A DNA stretch of 64,000 nt from Isoetes taiwanensis (GCA_021234155.1 JAJEKV010000049.1:4773001-4837000), one strand, 5' to 3'; shown: positions 21,791 to 32,600, counted from the stretch's first letter. The notes: a model not told the origin generated them from the sequence alone. Made by a program: numbers and translations.

Positions 21791-22825
21791 ATTTTATAAT
21801 TGTGAAAATGCTCTTGTAATTTTTGTATTTGTTGAAATGCCTCCAATTCTTATACTAAGAGGATTATTAATCACTGTGATTAGCAAACGCCTCCCAAGAA
21901 ACCCAAAGTCGACCGTGAATTGTCGCCATAGTAGACCTCCTTGAACCTCAAGCCTTGCATTTTCGCATTGAACATATTGCTAATTGCTTATATTAATATA
22001 AGTGAGCTAGAATAGTCCATTTGTGCCAACAAAATTTGCTTTTTTCCTCTTGTCACATTGCTTGGCCTTATCGCTTCTCTTCTTCCTTCCGTTTCCCATT
22101 CTTGCCCTGCCCTTCTTGAGGATAGTGATGTCTGTAGCCTGATCCGATTGAAATAGGCTACAATTCTGTGGTCTTCTATTATGTATTTGTCTTTTTTTTT
22201 GTGCATGTTGGATCCGATGCTTTGAATACAAAATGGAATGCAGAATGGGGCAATTGTGGGCCGCGTTGCAAACTGTATTAAAGGTGCTTCTTCCATTTTG
22301 AGCGACAAAGTTAGCTGCCTGTCAATGAGCCTCCTAACACTACCCTCATGGTAGTTACCATTCTATTCTACAAAAGAAACAAAAATAGAGTATGTTTTAG
22401 ATCCTCGTCTTTGGTTTCTACTAACAGCTTCCCATCCTTTAAGAAGGCCGATTTATTGGCTATAAAGTATTGTGAAAATCTACTCAGCTCCCGCATTCTG
22501 AGGGACATGCAGGCAATTCATATACAATAGCTGATGGAGAACAAATCCAACAAATCTCTCAACCACAAGGGTTTCTGGAGATCTCAAAGTGTCTGTAGTG
22601 TCAAGTAGCTTAGCAATGTATCAGACTTACTCCTATCACGACTTAAACCAATCCTTAGGCTTGGATCTATAAACTGCCAGATCCATTCATATCCATTTGC
22701 AGTCTTATGGTGGCTCTATAGCGATGGTGCATGGTTGCACATACAGGGGCATTTCATAATAAAAGGGCATTTTCATAATATTCCCTTATATGAATGTAGA
22801 TGCAGCATACCAACGCCGTATATAC
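21790..22825. other. CACTA interior, no gene recognised
   Basis: Noncoding or strongly decayed sequence. A minus-strand ORF at 21988-22308 is not similar to anything I know. Confidence 0.4.
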
Positions 22826-22829
22826 CGCC

Positions 22830-22925
22830 AGGAGGTTTCGATGAGCCTGGGGACTTGAACCCCAGCATGATTCCCATGCTCATCCTAGCATAACAGCCAC
22901 CCCAAACAAGGGGCAGCCGCTATGC
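22830..22925 (-). other. tRNA-like / SINE head
   Basis: The minus strand holds a T-arm-like stem TGGGG-TTCAAGT-CCCCA and an anticodon-arm-like stem AGCAT/ATGCT with a seven-base loop, preceded by an A-box-like GTGGCTGTTATGCTAGGATG. The acceptor stem does not pair and position 33 of the loop is not T, so it is not a functional tRNA gene. A tRNA-derived SINE head fits best. No tail or target duplication was fixed. Confidence 0.4.
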
Positions 22926-23278
22926 CTGGGGGCCGAAGCTCACTAAGAAAGCCACCAAATAGTAATCGTGCCTGCCAAGAAAACAGATCTTGCCTTTTAA
23001 TGAAAACAATCACAAAAACAGATTTTGCCTTGCGATGTAAAGTCAACCAAGTTGAGCTTTCGAGTGCCACCATCAGATTATATGGTATTCTGATACGAAT
23101 ACAAGAAAAAACCTTTGAAATTCTTAGGTAATAAAGATACGGTTTCTGATTTCGGCAAGATTGGGCACCCTAGGTATGATGGGGTGGGTGCCTAAAATAT
23201 CCTTATGGCATATTTTTGTTTATTTTTATTGATAATACTTCTTGTTTGGCCATAGGATGATTTCGGCCATTTTTTTTT

Positions 23279-23489
23279 TTGGAAAAAAAAAATTGCCATT
23301 CGAATTTTTGTTTAGGGTTCGTTTGCCAGACGCAGAGGGCTCTGGCGCTCGAATGGGGAGCATTTGCGACAGTAAGCAGCAGCAGAGGTCGTCCTTCTTG
23401 TTTTTATGACCTTGCCAGGCCTAAAGGCCTTCGGAGAGGAATAATCAGCGTGGAAAAATCCGTCCTTCGGCCCCTTCTTGCTGTTGTTC
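23279..23489 (+). other. Host-exon-like segment cut by LTR insertion
   Basis: An open frame from 23279 reads CQTQRALALEWGAFATVSSS and RPSCFYDLARPKGLRRG and runs to the LTR at 23490. With the LTR element and one target duplication set aside, the frame would continue for about 13 codons at 27669 and meet AAGTAAGC, a possible splice donor. The serine/arginine-rich start resembles an organellar transit peptide. The identity is unknown, and it may be a host piece captured by the CACTA element. Confidence 0.3.
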
Positions 23490-23670
23490 TGTTGGAATAT
23501 GACAAAAGATGACTGGTAGTCTTCTAGCCGTTAACAGTAGATGAGATTCTGTTGCAGCATTTACTATTTGTTCCTAACTTCAAGGAACTCTTTTATATGT
23601 ATTCCTATTGATAATAAAAAGGCACGGTTGCTTCTTTGAAACTGGCGCTTCCAATTCTCGTTTTCTAATA
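23490..23670 (+). repeat. 5' LTR (181 bp)
   Basis: Direct copy of 27483-27663. Followed at once by the primer binding site TGGTATCAGAGC. Confidence 0.92.
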
Positions 23671-23783
23671 TGGTATCAGAGCGGGTGGCTCTTGAGATTA
23701 AGAGCTTTAGGAAGTGAAGAAAAGGGTGACAGTCTCCCAGTGGGGTTTTGCCTATGGCCTTGGACGGATGTTCGTGAAGGACC

Positions 23784-26069
23784 ATGGAAAACCGTTGGAG
23801 CTATCTGAGATATGTCATTATTTGGTGTGTCTTATGGGAAGGGGCCACCGTGGATATGGCATGGAGAATCCGGATGCAAGTAGCAGCAAGGCAGGCTATA
23901 GGAATCCAAGAAGATCCCATGAAGAAGCTGATGGCAGCACGAAAGCTAGAGACACTGTGGATGGATTTTCTCAGTGGAAGGCAAGTCTGCAAGCGGTCGC
24001 CTGAGACTATAGGCAAAGATGAAATCAGCTTAAGGGGAAAAGTGAATACCGAGAGATGGAAAAATGTCATGGCATCTAAAATGATTGTGGTCATACGTAA
24101 GGGATGGTCATACTATATAAGACTGCCTAAAAGTATAAGCACTGAGAAAGTAGAACGGGGTGCACCAAGCAGGAAGAAGATGAGTTTACAGATGATTTTG
24201 ATAATCATAAAATGGGGTGCACCAAGCAGTAAGAAGAAGGGTTTACAGATGATTTTGATGATCAAAAGGACTCCTTCCTTTCCTGGAAATGGAAGGAGAG
24301 TTGAAGCAGTTAATGTGATTGCAGGATATATTCACCATAGATATGCTGGGGGAAGTGACATGAACATAATTCTTGAATGGCTTGAGAGAATTCTGAAAGA
24401 AAGGGCAGTTTCATGTGGTGCTACTCTGGTGCTTTGCTCCGGCAAGCCCTTCTACACTTCCAAATATGTTGCGCAAACTAAGTCTTGTGTATTATGCTGC
24501 AATGGCAAAAGCAGTTCTTGCATTGAAGTGGAAGCCAACTTTAAACAAGTAGCAGGGAAACAGAGGGACTTTCCTAGCACTGCGCAGAATCTTTTCGGAT
24601 TGGATCTTGTAGAGGTGAGTAAACATGCTAATACTCAGCCTCCGCACCGTGAACAAAGTGCATGCATTTCAACGCCTGAAAGGCAAATGGAATCCACATG
24701 CCTCATCCCTAAGGAGGATATTAGATCACGTGCATTGACTCCTAAGGACGAGAAAGAAGTATTAGTTCCTGAAGATGTTCAGTATAAAGTTAGTGGCATT
24801 GAGGCATATATTGTTAAGGATGATGTAAAAGTACTAGTTGTGGAGAATGATCAAAATACATCTACAGGTTTAGAGGATGGCCAAGGTCAGGTTCCCGCCC
24901 TTTATTCCAATAGCAACTCAGGTAGATGCAAAAGGTATTTTATTGTTCTTGCATTTCGTGGTTGCTTGTTGGTTCCTGTTGTGTTAATGACTGTGTATGA
25001 GGGGAGTGCAAAAGAACTTTGGGCAAGAAATGATGTAACTAGCCGCGTAGTTGCAATCCAAATAGCCTGGTATGATGCACAGTTGAAAGATAGATTTCTA
25101 CACATATCCATTTCTCAGAAGTGGAGGATGCAAGGAGTTGCTTGGGGGGATCAAACCGAGGTTGCTAATTCAATGATTGAACAGCTACAGAATAGGTGCT
25201 ATTTGTATGCCCAAGAGATGAGACAGACAGTTCCAAATTTGGTAATGAAATCTGAGGATGTTTATTCTAAGTATAGGATTGAAAATGTAGCAGGCAGGTT
25301 ATCAAACAGAGAAGACAGCAATGCAAATATCTCTAACAATCAAGCTCATGTGTTAAGCTACAACACTTCCATTTTTCTTAATTCACGTGTCTCTGAGCTA
25401 GAAGAAACAAGGAAAACCAAACTTGTGTACGAAGATTCACAAGATGCGAGAATGTACTATTGGACGGATTGGGCTGAGAGTTTTCTTTTTGTATGTTCAA
25501 ATCCAACAGCCAAGCTAGAGCAGGACTTTATGAAAAATCATTTTGTTGAACATTCCATTCAAGACTTGGAAGCTCCTGCTGAAGCTTCTCAATGTGATGT
25601 TGAAGGAAAGAGTAAGAGATCTATTAGTTGGTTTTTTGGAAGCAGTATCATACTTATGGCATTGTTGCGTCTTGTTGCATTGTTGTTGCATGGAAATGGA
25701 AAGCGTAGCCAACCAAGAAAAGCAAAGGAAAAGGAAGCAAATGTGGAACTGATCATAATCCATACAAACGGTTCACCTTATGGCAGTTTTACAGCTCTTG
25801 AACGTGTAGTGGAGAATAAGGGAGATTGCAAGGTACAGGTGTATCGGCGCCAATTGTTTTGGCAGGAGAAGAAGGTGCATGGGCTTGGGATTGGATGCTT
25901 CATATGGAGCCAGGTGCCGGTTGACTGCTTCATGCAGAGCCAGGTGCTAATTGGTTGTTTCATGTGGAAGGTGCTGATTGGGTGCTTCATGGGGAGCCAG
26001 ATGATGCTCGGTTGCCTCTGGTTCATGATGAGCGAGAGCAGGTGGAGGTGGTGCAAGAAATACAAGTAG
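23784..26069 (+). CDS. Cargo ORF1 of the young LTR element, unknown protein
   Basis: 761 codons without a stop, starting about 115 bp after the primer site. I recognise no family. Visible features: a basic N-terminal third; a tandem duplication of about 60 bp giving GAPSRKKMSLQMILII and GAPSSKKKGLQMILMI; a cysteine cluster KSCVLCCNGKSSSC (near residue 235); an acidic middle; a hydrophobic segment YFIVLAFRGCLLVPVVLMTV (near 387-406); and a second one SSIILMALLRLVALLLH (near 636-652) followed by a basic stretch. Two membrane-like segments invite comparison with env-like third ORFs, but there is no sequence support for that. A stop-free run of this length is unlikely by chance. Confidence 0.55.
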   Translation: MENRWSYLRYVIIWCVLWEGATVDMAWRIRMQVAARQAIGIQEDPMKKLMAARKLETLWMDFLSGRQVCKRSPETIGKDEISLRGKVNTERWKNVMASKMIVVIRKGWSYYIRLPKSISTEKVERGAPSRKKMSLQMILIIIKWGAPSSKKKGLQMILMIKRTPSFPGNGRRVEAVNVIAGYIHHRYAGGSDMNIILEWLERILKERAVSCGATLVLCSGKPFYTSKYVAQTKSCVLCCNGKSSSCIEVEANFKQVAGKQRDFPSTAQNLFGLDLVEVSKHANTQPPHREQSACISTPERQMESTCLIPKEDIRSRALTPKDEKEVLVPEDVQYKVSGIEAYIVKDDVKVLVVENDQNTSTGLEDGQGQVPALYSNSNSGRCKRYFIVLAFRGCLLVPVVLMTVYEGSAKELWARNDVTSRVVAIQIAWYDAQLKDRFLHISISQKWRMQGVAWGDQTEVANSMIEQLQNRCYLYAQEMRQTVPNLVMKSEDVYSKYRIENVAGRLSNREDSNANISNNQAHVLSYNTSIFLNSRVSELEETRKTKLVYEDSQDARMYYWTDWAESFLFVCSNPTAKLEQDFMKNHFVEHSIQDLEAPAEASQCDVEGKSKRSISWFFGSSIILMALLRLVALLLHGNGKRSQPRKAKEKEANVELIIIHTNGSPYGSFTALERVVENKGDCKVQVYRRQLFWQEKKVHGLGIGCFIWSQVPVDCFMQSQVLIGCFMWKVLIGCFMGSQMMLGCLWFMMSESRWRWCKKYK
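25885..26015 (+). repeat. Tandem 30-33-bp repeats at the ORF1/ORF2 overlap
   Basis: Four copies of a GGNTGCTTCATNNNGAGCC-like unit. In the ORF2 frame they encode LHMEPGA, LLHAEPGAN, LFHVEGADW and VLHGEPDDA; in the ORF1 frame they give a cysteine/phenylalanine/methionine repeat. The protein-like version is the ORF2 frame. Confidence 0.7.
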
Positions 26070-27196
26070 ATTTTAAGCCGGGTAATGATCCACAAGTGCG
26101 AGAGGGATATTTGGCAAAGCTGGCCAAGGTGAAGGTATACTTTGGAAAAGATGGCAGTTTGTGGCATGAGAAGAAAGCGCATGGCCTTAGAATTATCGAG
26201 CAGGGGTTATGCACAAGGCCTATGTCAAACGGCAAACAAAAAGTTGTGTCTCTGGATAATGAGTTTTTGGGGAGAATTGGGTTGAGTTTGAAAAGCAATA
26301 AATCGTTAACCCAAGCTCTAAATTTCAAGATGCAGGGGGAGAGTATTGGATTTTGGTTCAAAGATTGGATCTTAACAAAGCTTTTGCATCATGAAATAGA
26401 ATATATGAACCTGATGCATATGCTCAGAATTCAGCCAGTTATGGTCTTTGCGAGGGGGGCATATAGAGCAATGAAGAGATACGCTGCTAGTGGTTATAGT
26501 GCTGCAAGGAATTCAGCCAGCTATGGTGCTGCAGGGGCATATAGAGCAATGAAGGGATATGCTGCCAGTGGTTATGGTGCTGCAGGGGCATATAGAGTAA
26601 TGAAGGGATATGTTGCCAGTGGTTATGGTGCTGCAGGGGCATATAGAGCGATGAATGATGGAGCTGCCAACGATTATGATGAAAATGCAAGTGGACTTGG
26701 AGCAGGCAGCTATGGAGCAACATCAAAAGCCAGAAGTGTTGCAGGGGCATATAGAGCGATGAATGAGGGAGCTGCCAGCAGTTATGGTGAAGACGCAAGG
26801 TATGGAGTAGCACCATATGGATATATAAGTAGGTATAGTGGTGCTCATAGTGGTGTGTATGGAAGTGGACTTGGAGCAGGCAACTACGGAGCAACATCAA
26901 AAGCCAGGAATGCTTGGAGTGCTAACCGTAGTGCAAGTGTGTACCCAAGCGGTGGTGGTGCCAGTAACTATGGTGCAGCAGTGTGGGGATTAGGTGCAAC
27001 AACTAGGCGAGAATCTTTGAAAGTACATCGTGAGTATAGTAGCTATACCGATGGGCGACGGGTGGTGGCTATGCGCCTAATCGAAGGGATAATGCTACTA
27101 GGGAGAGACCGGTATGAAGCATCAAGTGGGCCTGCTATGAAAAGTACAAGATACCCGATAACACTTGGAGGTCTCGCAATGTTTCAAGAATTATAA
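25955..27196 (+). CDS. Cargo ORF2 of the young LTR element, GYG/GAYRAM-repeat protein
   Basis: 413 codons in the -1 frame relative to ORF1, overlapping it by 115 bases. The N-terminal part has LHGEPDDARLPLVHDE and KVKVYFGKDGSLWHEKKA. From about residue 168 it carries repeats of the form GAYRAMKGYAASGYGAA, then YRAMNEGAASSYGEDARY, SGLGAGNYGATSKARN and ASVYPSGGGASNYGA. Glycine/tyrosine/alanine-rich repeats like these resemble the C-terminal tails of plant hnRNP-type RNA-binding proteins. No RRM is present, so this is a resemblance only. The natural product could be an ORF1-ORF2 frameshift fusion. Confidence 0.5.
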   Translation: MFHVEGADWVLHGEPDDARLPLVHDEREQVEVVQEIQVDFKPGNDPQVREGYLAKLAKVKVYFGKDGSLWHEKKAHGLRIIEQGLCTRPMSNGKQKVVSLDNEFLGRIGLSLKSNKSLTQALNFKMQGESIGFWFKDWILTKLLHHEIEYMNLMHMLRIQPVMVFARGAYRAMKRYAASGYSAARNSASYGAAGAYRAMKGYAASGYGAAGAYRVMKGYVASGYGAAGAYRAMNDGAANDYDENASGLGAGSYGATSKARSVAGAYRAMNEGAASSYGEDARYGVAPYGYISRYSGAHSGVYGSGLGAGNYGATSKARNAWSANRSASVYPSGGGASNYGAAVWGLGATTRRESLKVHREYSSYTDGRRVVAMRLIEGIMLLGRDRYEASSGPAMKSTRYPITLGGLAMFQEL

Positions 27197-27482
27197 AGGT
27201 AATGTTCTTTGCTAGAGCTAGACTGGAAAAACTCCATCCGGAGGTAGCTATGTTGCTAGTGGTGGATCTATTTGGTTTGGAGAAGGAGAAATGGAGTTGG
27301 TTTTGAATTGGCTGAGGGGGAGTGCTTCATAAATTTGGAATGGGCAGGCACAGGAGTCATTTTTTTTTGAATTGGCTAAGCGGAGTGCATCATAAAGTCT
27401 TTCCCAAACATTCGTGTTGGCAGATGTAGTAAGTTTTTTTTGTGTTTCAGTTTCTTGTAGTAGTCATCTTCTTGAGGGGGAG

Positions 27483-27663
27483 TGTTGGAATATGACAAAA
27501 GATGACTGGTAGTCTTCTAGCCGTTAACAGTAGATGAGATTCTGTTGCAGCATTTACTATTTGTTCCTAACTTCAAGGAACTCTTTTATATGTATTCCTA
27601 TTGATAATAAAAAGGCACGGTTGCTTCTTTGAAACTGGCGCTTCCAATTCTCGTTTTCTAATA
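27483..27663 (+). repeat. 3' LTR (181 bp)
   Basis: Preceded by the polypurine tract GAGGGGGAG and followed by the target duplication TGTTC. Confidence 0.92.
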
Positions 27664-27668
27664 TGTTC

Positions 27669-28700
27669 CGCTTGCCCTATTCTTCTCTGAGTTTCCCAAG
27701 TAAGCATTGGGTTCGATGCACAAGTAATAGTAGGTGCTGTCAACGGATCTGTATTAAGATTAAGCTTGAATGTATTTTTCTACCTCAGTGCTTTGATTAA
27801 CGAAAGAGCATTTTTTGCCAGGATTTATCAGAGCAACCAATCAATTCTGAGTTTTAATTCTAAGGTTATTTCCAGATTGACAACAATAGCAAGCATAGGT
27901 AAGCTTTAATGTAGAACCATTTTCTCTAAAGCAGTAATTTCTTGAATGTGGTCTTTTTTTTCAAATTGGCATATTTTTTAATGTTTCTTTGTGTTTTGTT
28001 ATAGGTCTTTGAAGATTGTATTACTCTTCAGCTTTTCTACATTCGTAGTGTTTGCCCAACTTATCTATCCATTCTCAGATCTAAATGTCTAGATAAATGT
28101 AGCTCCAGTAGCTTTAAATGTCTAAACAAATGTGATATTTTGCTCCAGCTAGGCTGCTACTTTTATCAGATTGTTGGTATTACAAATTCACCTTCAAGGT
28201 AATGTTTAGGATGATTTTCATCTCACATAAACAATAGAAGTATCAAAATGATCTCCAGGCTTGGTATTCTTGTCACTCGCTGCCTCCCATCTCTTAACAC
28301 CATGCTTGCATGACTGTCTTCTTGCTATTGCAGATATTTTTGTCAAGCCAGCATTCAGATGGACATTTAACATGAGCATATCTATGGTTTTTGTTTATCT
28401 CTAGAAGCTGGAAAAAGCTATTGTCAGAAGACAGCAGAAACAACGTATGGTTACAACAACGAAGTGCAAGACAATGTTCAAGGAAATAATATGGTAGCTT
28501 TTTGTGGTGGCATTCACAATGACCTGCCTGGGCATTGTCCTAGCAGCGGCATGCATCTCACCTTTTGACTGTGCAAAAAGTTTCTCGCAATCAGGGTCCT
28601 GTTTGAAACCTCTAGGTGGGAAGAAATTGAAGCATGCCTTTTGCCCAATATTGTACGTGATTAAACAGTACAATTATTCCTGCCTTCAAAACTTGGCTCT
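27669..28700. other. CACTA interior, no gene recognised
   Basis: AT-rich sequence after the LTR element. A short ORF (28504-28725) begins with a hydrophobic, cysteine-containing stretch but matches nothing known to me. Confidence 0.4.
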
Positions 28701-28719
28701 TGCATGTTATACACCTATG

Positions 28720-29660
28720 GAGTAGCTAAGAGCTCTCATAGCCTTGTATCACACAAACATCACCGCTGTGGTTGAAATTATGCATCTGGCTCAATGAATT
28801 TATGAGGTTGTATTACAGAATCCATTGTAAATTGAATGGTCACTCATTCTAAATAATTTATTAAAACACAATTGGCTCTCTAGATGGCACTATCTATGAC
28901 ATTAAGCATGACATAAACAATGATATTTACATCATCCAATGATAGAAGTGACACAATAAGTGATATTAATGTTGTCCCAATTGAATTGTTGCCTAGTAAC
29001 ATAACTAGTGCGACTATATGTGGCAAAGAAATATTAATTTTAAAAAATAACATTATTATTGACAATATAGATGAGATAATAAATGACATTGATATTGCAA
29101 TGTAGGTGACATTGGTATTGAGGAAATAGATGTCATATTAATGTCTTTATAAGTGTCCTTAAGGCTGCTATTAGAGGTGACAGTATGTTTGACATAATCT
29201 ATGACATAAATGTTAGCATTATGAGTGCGGCTATTAGCGGCCTTATATGTGAAGTTATAAGTGGAACTATAGATGATGCCACATGTGACTTTATAGGTAA
29301 CCTCACCAATGACGTTAATATTGACATTATGCTTGACATTATAGTTGGCCTTATAGGTGACACTATATTTGATGTTACAGACAACATAGCCACTGATATT
29401 ATAGGTGACAAAAGTTTTGACACTATATTTGATGTCAAAGGTGGCATTGTATGTGACAAAAGTTCTGACACTATATTTGACGTTGAAGGTGCCATTGCCA
29501 CTAATGTTATAAGTGACAAATGTGCTGACATTATATATGACATTCTCATTGCCACATTTGTGTCATCGGGTTGCCTCATCCATAGCGTCAGTTAAAAAAA
29601 ATATTCAAGTTTCCATTTTAGGCCAAATATCGCCACAACCAGTGACACAACCAGTGGCAC
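28720..29660 (+). repeat. CACTA right subterminal region, first copy
   Basis: Homologous over most of its length to 32815-33646 (GGTTGAAATTATGC, CAATTGGCTCTCTA, CACATTTGTGTC, GCGTCAGT). Carries many TGACATTATA-type repeats. The last 30 bp, including the TIR, are missing, and an extra segment of about 25 bp lies near 29595-29620. Confidence 0.75.
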
Positions 29661-32600
29661 AAGCGGATGGGCAGAGTCATGCTCCTTGGAGACTTCAATG
29701 CGCGGACAGGGTGGAATAGGCCATGCGATTGGACCCCCTCGCGGATGACGTGCTGCAGTTGCATCCCTTAGAGGCAGCTTGCCCACGACACTCAGATGAC
29801 AGTCAGGTCACCTGCTTCGGCAGACAATTGCTCCTGATGTGTGGTATCTTTGACCTCCTCATATGCAATGGCCTATCACAATGGCCCTCTTCCCATGGGT
29901 ACACTTGCAGACAGGACAATCACGGCGGCGGAACTAGTATCGTGGATTATGTCATAGTGGCTGCACAGGATGTACATCTTGTCAGCCGTTTTCACGTGGG
30001 CACGGACAGTCGGGACGAGGAGGCCGACTCAGATCACCTCCCACTCTATGTGAGGCTGGCACGGCCTACCGCTACGCCCAAAGGCAAAGCACCTTGCCGA
30101 GCCACCGGTTGCTTCGGATTATGAGCAGGCGGAGGGTTACGTTGACATGCTCGCAGAGAAGCCCTCCCCGGTTCAAGGGGCCCACATTTGAACAAAGAAT
30201 CGGCCAACCGGGTTGAGCTCCCTCGATCGAGGCAGGGCATTAATTTTCGGAGACCTCCCCACGCCCGCAGAACCTTTCCGCCAGAATGGATGCTTTGATG
30301 CCGAGTGTAAGGAACGCAAACGCCGCGACTCCGCTTCATCGTGGATCGGGACATGCGAAGCTCTCGGGCCACCAGCCATTACCGCGCCTTCCTGAAGGAA
30401 ACAAAGGCAAGGTACCTGGCAAGGCACCAAGGAGAAATGTTCGGCCTACTAGGCACCCACCCGAGAACTTTCTAGCGCAGGGTACTCCAAAGGCCAGCAC
30501 AGCCTACGGGGCACATCACGGCAGAGCAATGGGAGCAGTACCTGCAATAGCTTTATGATCCCCCGAGAACACGGACAGATGTGCCCCCGCAACATGGCCC
30601 ACCACTGGTAATCATAGAAGAAGATGTCGAAGAGGGGCTACAGTGCCTGGCTAATGCGAAGGCAATAGACTTAGACGGCCTACAAGCGGAGTTGCGCAAG
30701 TGGGCAGGTCAGCCCATGGTGCCCATCCTTGCTGCACTGTTCAACAGGGCGCTGCAAGAGGGTTTTCCCCGGTCATGGACCACAGCCAGGGTTGTTCCGA
30801 TCTACAAGGCAGGGGACCCACACTGTCCAGCCAATTACCAAACCATCATGGTCATTTCGGTGTTTGCCAAATTTGTTGGCGGGCATTCTCGAACAGCAGC
30901 GGTAACCCGGTGAGGGCGTGAAATCAGGGCACTTACCCAGGCAGGCTTTCGACCCCGACATTCGACCATTGATCACATCTTCACACTCAGGGCCCTGGTC
31001 GAGGACAAATAGAACGGTCGGGAGGACTGTCTTTCTTTGTTTTGTGGACTTTGCAAAAGTTTTTTCGATACCGGCACCGGGGAAAAGTTGTGGGCTTAGA
31101 TTGCACCATCCGGGCTCCTCAGAGATCTGCAGAACGCAAAGTACAAACCTGTGACGAGAGTCGCACAGCCGCGCATGCAACCTAGGAAGGACAGTCATTT
31201 GCCGGCAACATTAGAGTTAGGCAAGGTTGTCCCTCTCACCCACACTCTTTGGACTTTACATTGACCCGGTTGGAAGTCCGGGCTTGCTGCCAATGGGGGG
31301 GACGGTATACAGCTCTTGCACCAGGTCATCCGGCAGCTCATCTATGCGGATGATGTGGACCTCTTGGCCCATACACCAGGGGGCATGCAGGCACACCTAG
31401 ATGCCCTGGACACATTCTGCCAGGCGACGGACATGCGTGTTAACCTAGCCAAGACTAAGGTGGTCCTCATATCCTCCTCCGTCATCCGGCACCTCCGGCT
31501 CACTTATCAGGGGCAGATGGTAGAGTCCGTCCTCAATGTATTGGGATGCATCCATTAAGCCTTAAAGGGTAGCCCACAGGTTGGAAGGCGTACCATGCGC
31601 AATACAAAACAATAGTCACGTGGCAGAGGCAGTATGGTTGGGGCCACCCGGTCACATTTGTTCCGTGCACGGTGGAGCCGATTCTTACGTATGGGGTCGA
31701 GGTGTGGGGCCCGGTGGTGTCTTTTGCGACTTGGAGCGACTTGGAGCAGGTCCGAAGGCATTTTTGACGCTGGCACTTGGGGTCAAGCCCCGTTCCATAT
31801 CGATCTTGTTGCGGGGAGGCGGGATTCATGCCCTTGCGGCATGCGCCCCTCGATAGACACCGTTTATTTCGAGAAGGTGGCCAAAGATAGGCGACACTCG
31901 GCTCCCACTTGGCTTACGCTGCCGCGATGAGCCCCGAAGCGACTCGGGGCTTGTTGGAAGGACAAGAGAGCCCGATCGGGCGCTATTGAACGTAGAGGCA
32001 CATAGGTGCGCGAGGTGCACAAAGGCGTATTTGGGATAGGCTGAGGAGGTACTTGGACTCTTGTTTCCTGGGGAAGCTCTAGGACCACAATGCTCTGGAA
32101 CAGGTAGATGGCACACTACAAACAGCACATAAACCCCACCCTGGTTCGAGGCCCACAACTCTACCTGTGTTCTCAGTTGCCCATGAAGAAGCGCAGGATC
32201 ATCGCGTCCATTCGAACAAGGGCCCACCATCTTCGGCTTGAGACGGGTTGGTGGATTGGAGAGCCGCGCCTGGACAGGCTTTGCCAGTGTTGCCCACTGG
32301 GGGTTGTTGAGGATGAAAGCCATGCCTTCCAGAGCTGTCCAGCCTATAGTCAGATTCGGGCTCGCTACGCCCTCTTGATGCGACCTGATCTGCCACTGCA
32401 CGAGCTACTCAGTACACCGTCAGTTCGATCCCTTGGCTCCTACCTCCAGGAGGTTTTGGATCTGCGGACTCACCTCTGTCCCCGCGCGTCTACCTGAGGT
32501 GCCGGGAATTCATGTGTATATGTATATTTGTACAGCTGCCATCAGGCTTGTTGCTGCGACGGTTTTTCCCTCATAAGTGGGTTTTTTAATCCGGGTAGCA

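Larger units (their letters stand above)
23490..27663 (+). mobile_element. Young LTR retrotransposon with non-pol cargo
   Basis: LTRs of 181 bp at 23490-23670 and 27483-27663 are identical by eye. They begin TGTTGGAATATGAC and end CTAATA. The flanks carry the 5-bp duplication TGTTC (23485-23489 and 27664-27668). TGGTATCAGAGC directly after the 5' LTR (23671) is the initiator tRNA-Met primer site of Ty1/copia elements, and GAGGGGGAG before the 3' LTR is the polypurine tract. The 3.8-kb interior contains no protease, integrase, RT or RNase H motif. It holds a 761-codon and a 413-codon ORF instead. It must have been mobilised in trans. Confidence 0.92.
21185..29660 (+). mobile_element. CACTA (En/Spm-like) element, right terminus damaged
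   Basis: Starts CACTACAAGAGAAGGGGTC at 21185, the canonical CACTA end. Subterminal regions on both sides (21200-21790 and 28870-29660) are packed with degenerate direct repeats built on GTGACATTATAGGTG-like words. The left repeats have a period of about 97 bp. The right terminus stops near 29660 without the expected TIR, where LINE-D coding resumes. No transposase ORF is present, so it is non-autonomous. It holds a nested LTR element and some host-like fragments. The boundary at the right is approximate. Confidence 0.75.

Noticed and set aside
22830-22925. Functional tRNA gene on the minus strand
   Set aside because: T-arm and anticodon-arm stems form, but the acceptor stem does not pair and T33 is absent.
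23784-26069. Cargo ORF1 as a retroviral-type envelope protein
   Set aside because: Two hydrophobic segments alone are not evidence; there is no signal peptide, no visible cleavage site and no similarity that I can recognise.
26487-26900. Minus-strand ORF with histidine/leucine repeats
   Set aside because: Antisense shadow of the GAYRAM repeats of cargo ORF2.
29199-29579. Isoleucine/aspartate-rich ORFs on both strands at 29185-29595
   Set aside because: They follow the CACTA subterminal repeat (GTGACATTAT-type) and are repeat translations.
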